From Oscillospiraceae bacterium (GTDB lineage Bacteria; Bacillota; Clostridia; Oscillospirales; Oscillospiraceae): a stretch of DNA of 5,304 bases. Below the pieces are notes generated by a model. It did no database searches. It worked only from the letters and a program-made list of their open reading frames with translations, and was not told the origin of the DNA. The stretch lies in NCBI GenBank assembly GCA_009786775.1, contig WQRL01000092.1, positions 1,577-6,880 on the forward strand. The letters are read 5' to 3'. Below, piece by piece: positions 4,988 to 5,304 of the stretch (the first letter of the stretch is position 1; each line of letters opens with the position of its first letter). The translations under genes and the position numbers were made by a program.

Positions 4988-5304
4988 ATGAACCTGAGGG
5001 GTATTTTGTCCAAAGCGTTGATGTTAATAGTTTTTGTGGCGGTGACATCTGTGATGATTTTGCTCATCTCAGGTGTTTTTAGAAATGGCCCGCCCCCTGA
5101 GGCGGAGTACATCCCCACGGTGGTCTTGGGCGCTTATTCTCAAGGTGGCGGCGATACCAGCCCATACAATACCGAAGGCGGAAACGGTGGCGAAGGCGGA
5201 AACGGTGGCGAAGCCGGAGATATTGCCGAAGACATTGCTCCCGGCACATATAGTTACCCCGCCACAGATTGTGAAGACTGCTGCCTGACGGATATTCTTG
5301 TATT
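4988..5304 (+). CDS. Membrane-anchored extracytoplasmic protein with Gly-rich linker (N-terminal part)
   Basis: The frame is open for 105 codons to the window edge, so the C-terminus is missing. A short basic N-terminus (MNLRGILSK) is followed by a strong hydrophobic segment (about residues 10-30) and then F-R-N-G-P-P-P. This fits an uncleaved signal anchor with the rest outside the cell; no clear signal peptidase site is seen. Residues 51-79 form a flexible linker rich in Gly, Asn and Glu with two exact E-G-G-N-G-G units. The last part contains D-C-E-D-C-C-L-T-D (94-102). The start at 4988 has GGAG 6 bases upstream; an in-frame ATG at 4973 lacks a ribosome site. The promoter at 4910-4938 drives it. 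The visible part does not identify the family. A cell-wall enzyme domain beyond the edge is a guess only. Confidence 0.72.
   Translation, partial: MNLRGILSKALMLIVFVAVTSVMILLISGVFRNGPPPEAEYIPTVVLGAYSQGGGDTSPYNTEGGNGGEGGNGGEAGDIAEDIAPGTYSYPATDCEDCCLTDILV
5174..5218 (+). repeat. 18-bp tandem repeat, 2.5 copies, in the Gly-rich linker
   Basis: GAAGGCGGAAACGGTGGC at 5174-5191 is repeated exactly at 5192-5209, and a degenerate half copy follows (5210-5218, EAG). It keeps the frame and encodes E-G-G-N-G-G units. Exact identity of the copies suggests a recent duplication and possible length variation between strains. Confidence 0.85.

Noticed and set aside
5073..5288. 71-codon open frame with repeated A-E-T-V-A-K units
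   Set aside because: It is a shadow of the tandem repeat in another frame, inside the anchored-protein gene, and lacks a ribosome site.

Overview
The window looks like chromosomal DNA of a Gram-positive anaerobe, most likely class Clostridia. This is an inference from sigma-A-type promoters, purine-rich AGGAGG-like ribosome binding sites, a short YajC with one N-terminal membrane helix, and an FAD-dependent dehydrogenase of the COG2509 type. No ribosomal RNA, tRNA, CRISPR array, transposase or phage gene is visible, so the species cannot be named.

Layout. Positions 1-436 (minus) hold the first 145 codons of a multi-pass membrane protein of the DUF1624 / heparan-alpha-glucosaminide N-acetyltransferase type; it runs off the left edge. 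Positions 437-745 hold no credible gene. They contain a small perfect palindrome, a ~150-bp imperfect inverted repeat with 38-bp arms, and a candidate mobA promoter inside a second inverted repeat. mobA (746-1339, plus) and a cysteine-synthase-like PLP enzyme (1308-2264, minus) converge, and their coding ends overlap by 32 bp. A 223-bp intergenic region then carries divergent promoters for the PLP enzyme and for a two-gene plus-strand operon: a small cupin (2488-2850) and a 550-residue FAD-dependent oxidoreductase (2857-4509). The two operon genes are six bases apart and in the same reading frame. A strong hairpin over the FAD gene's stop codon can terminate transcription from both sides, because yajC (4545-4826, minus) converges on it. 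yajC and the last gene (4988 to the right edge, plus) diverge from back-to-back promoters with near-consensus hexamers. The last gene encodes a membrane-anchored extracytoplasmic protein with a Gly/Asn/Glu repeat linker and a Cys cluster, and is cut by the window end.

Functionally this is a set of mostly independent housekeeping or accessory genes: molybdenum cofactor maturation, sulfur amino acid synthesis, flavin redox chemistry, a Sec accessory subunit and two envelope proteins. The only clear operon is cupin-FAD oxidoreductase. I see no convincing new multi-gene system. The items most worth a second look are the inverted-repeat element upstream of mobA, the ligand-poor cupin coupled to the FAD enzyme, and the mobA/PLP-enzyme coding overlap.
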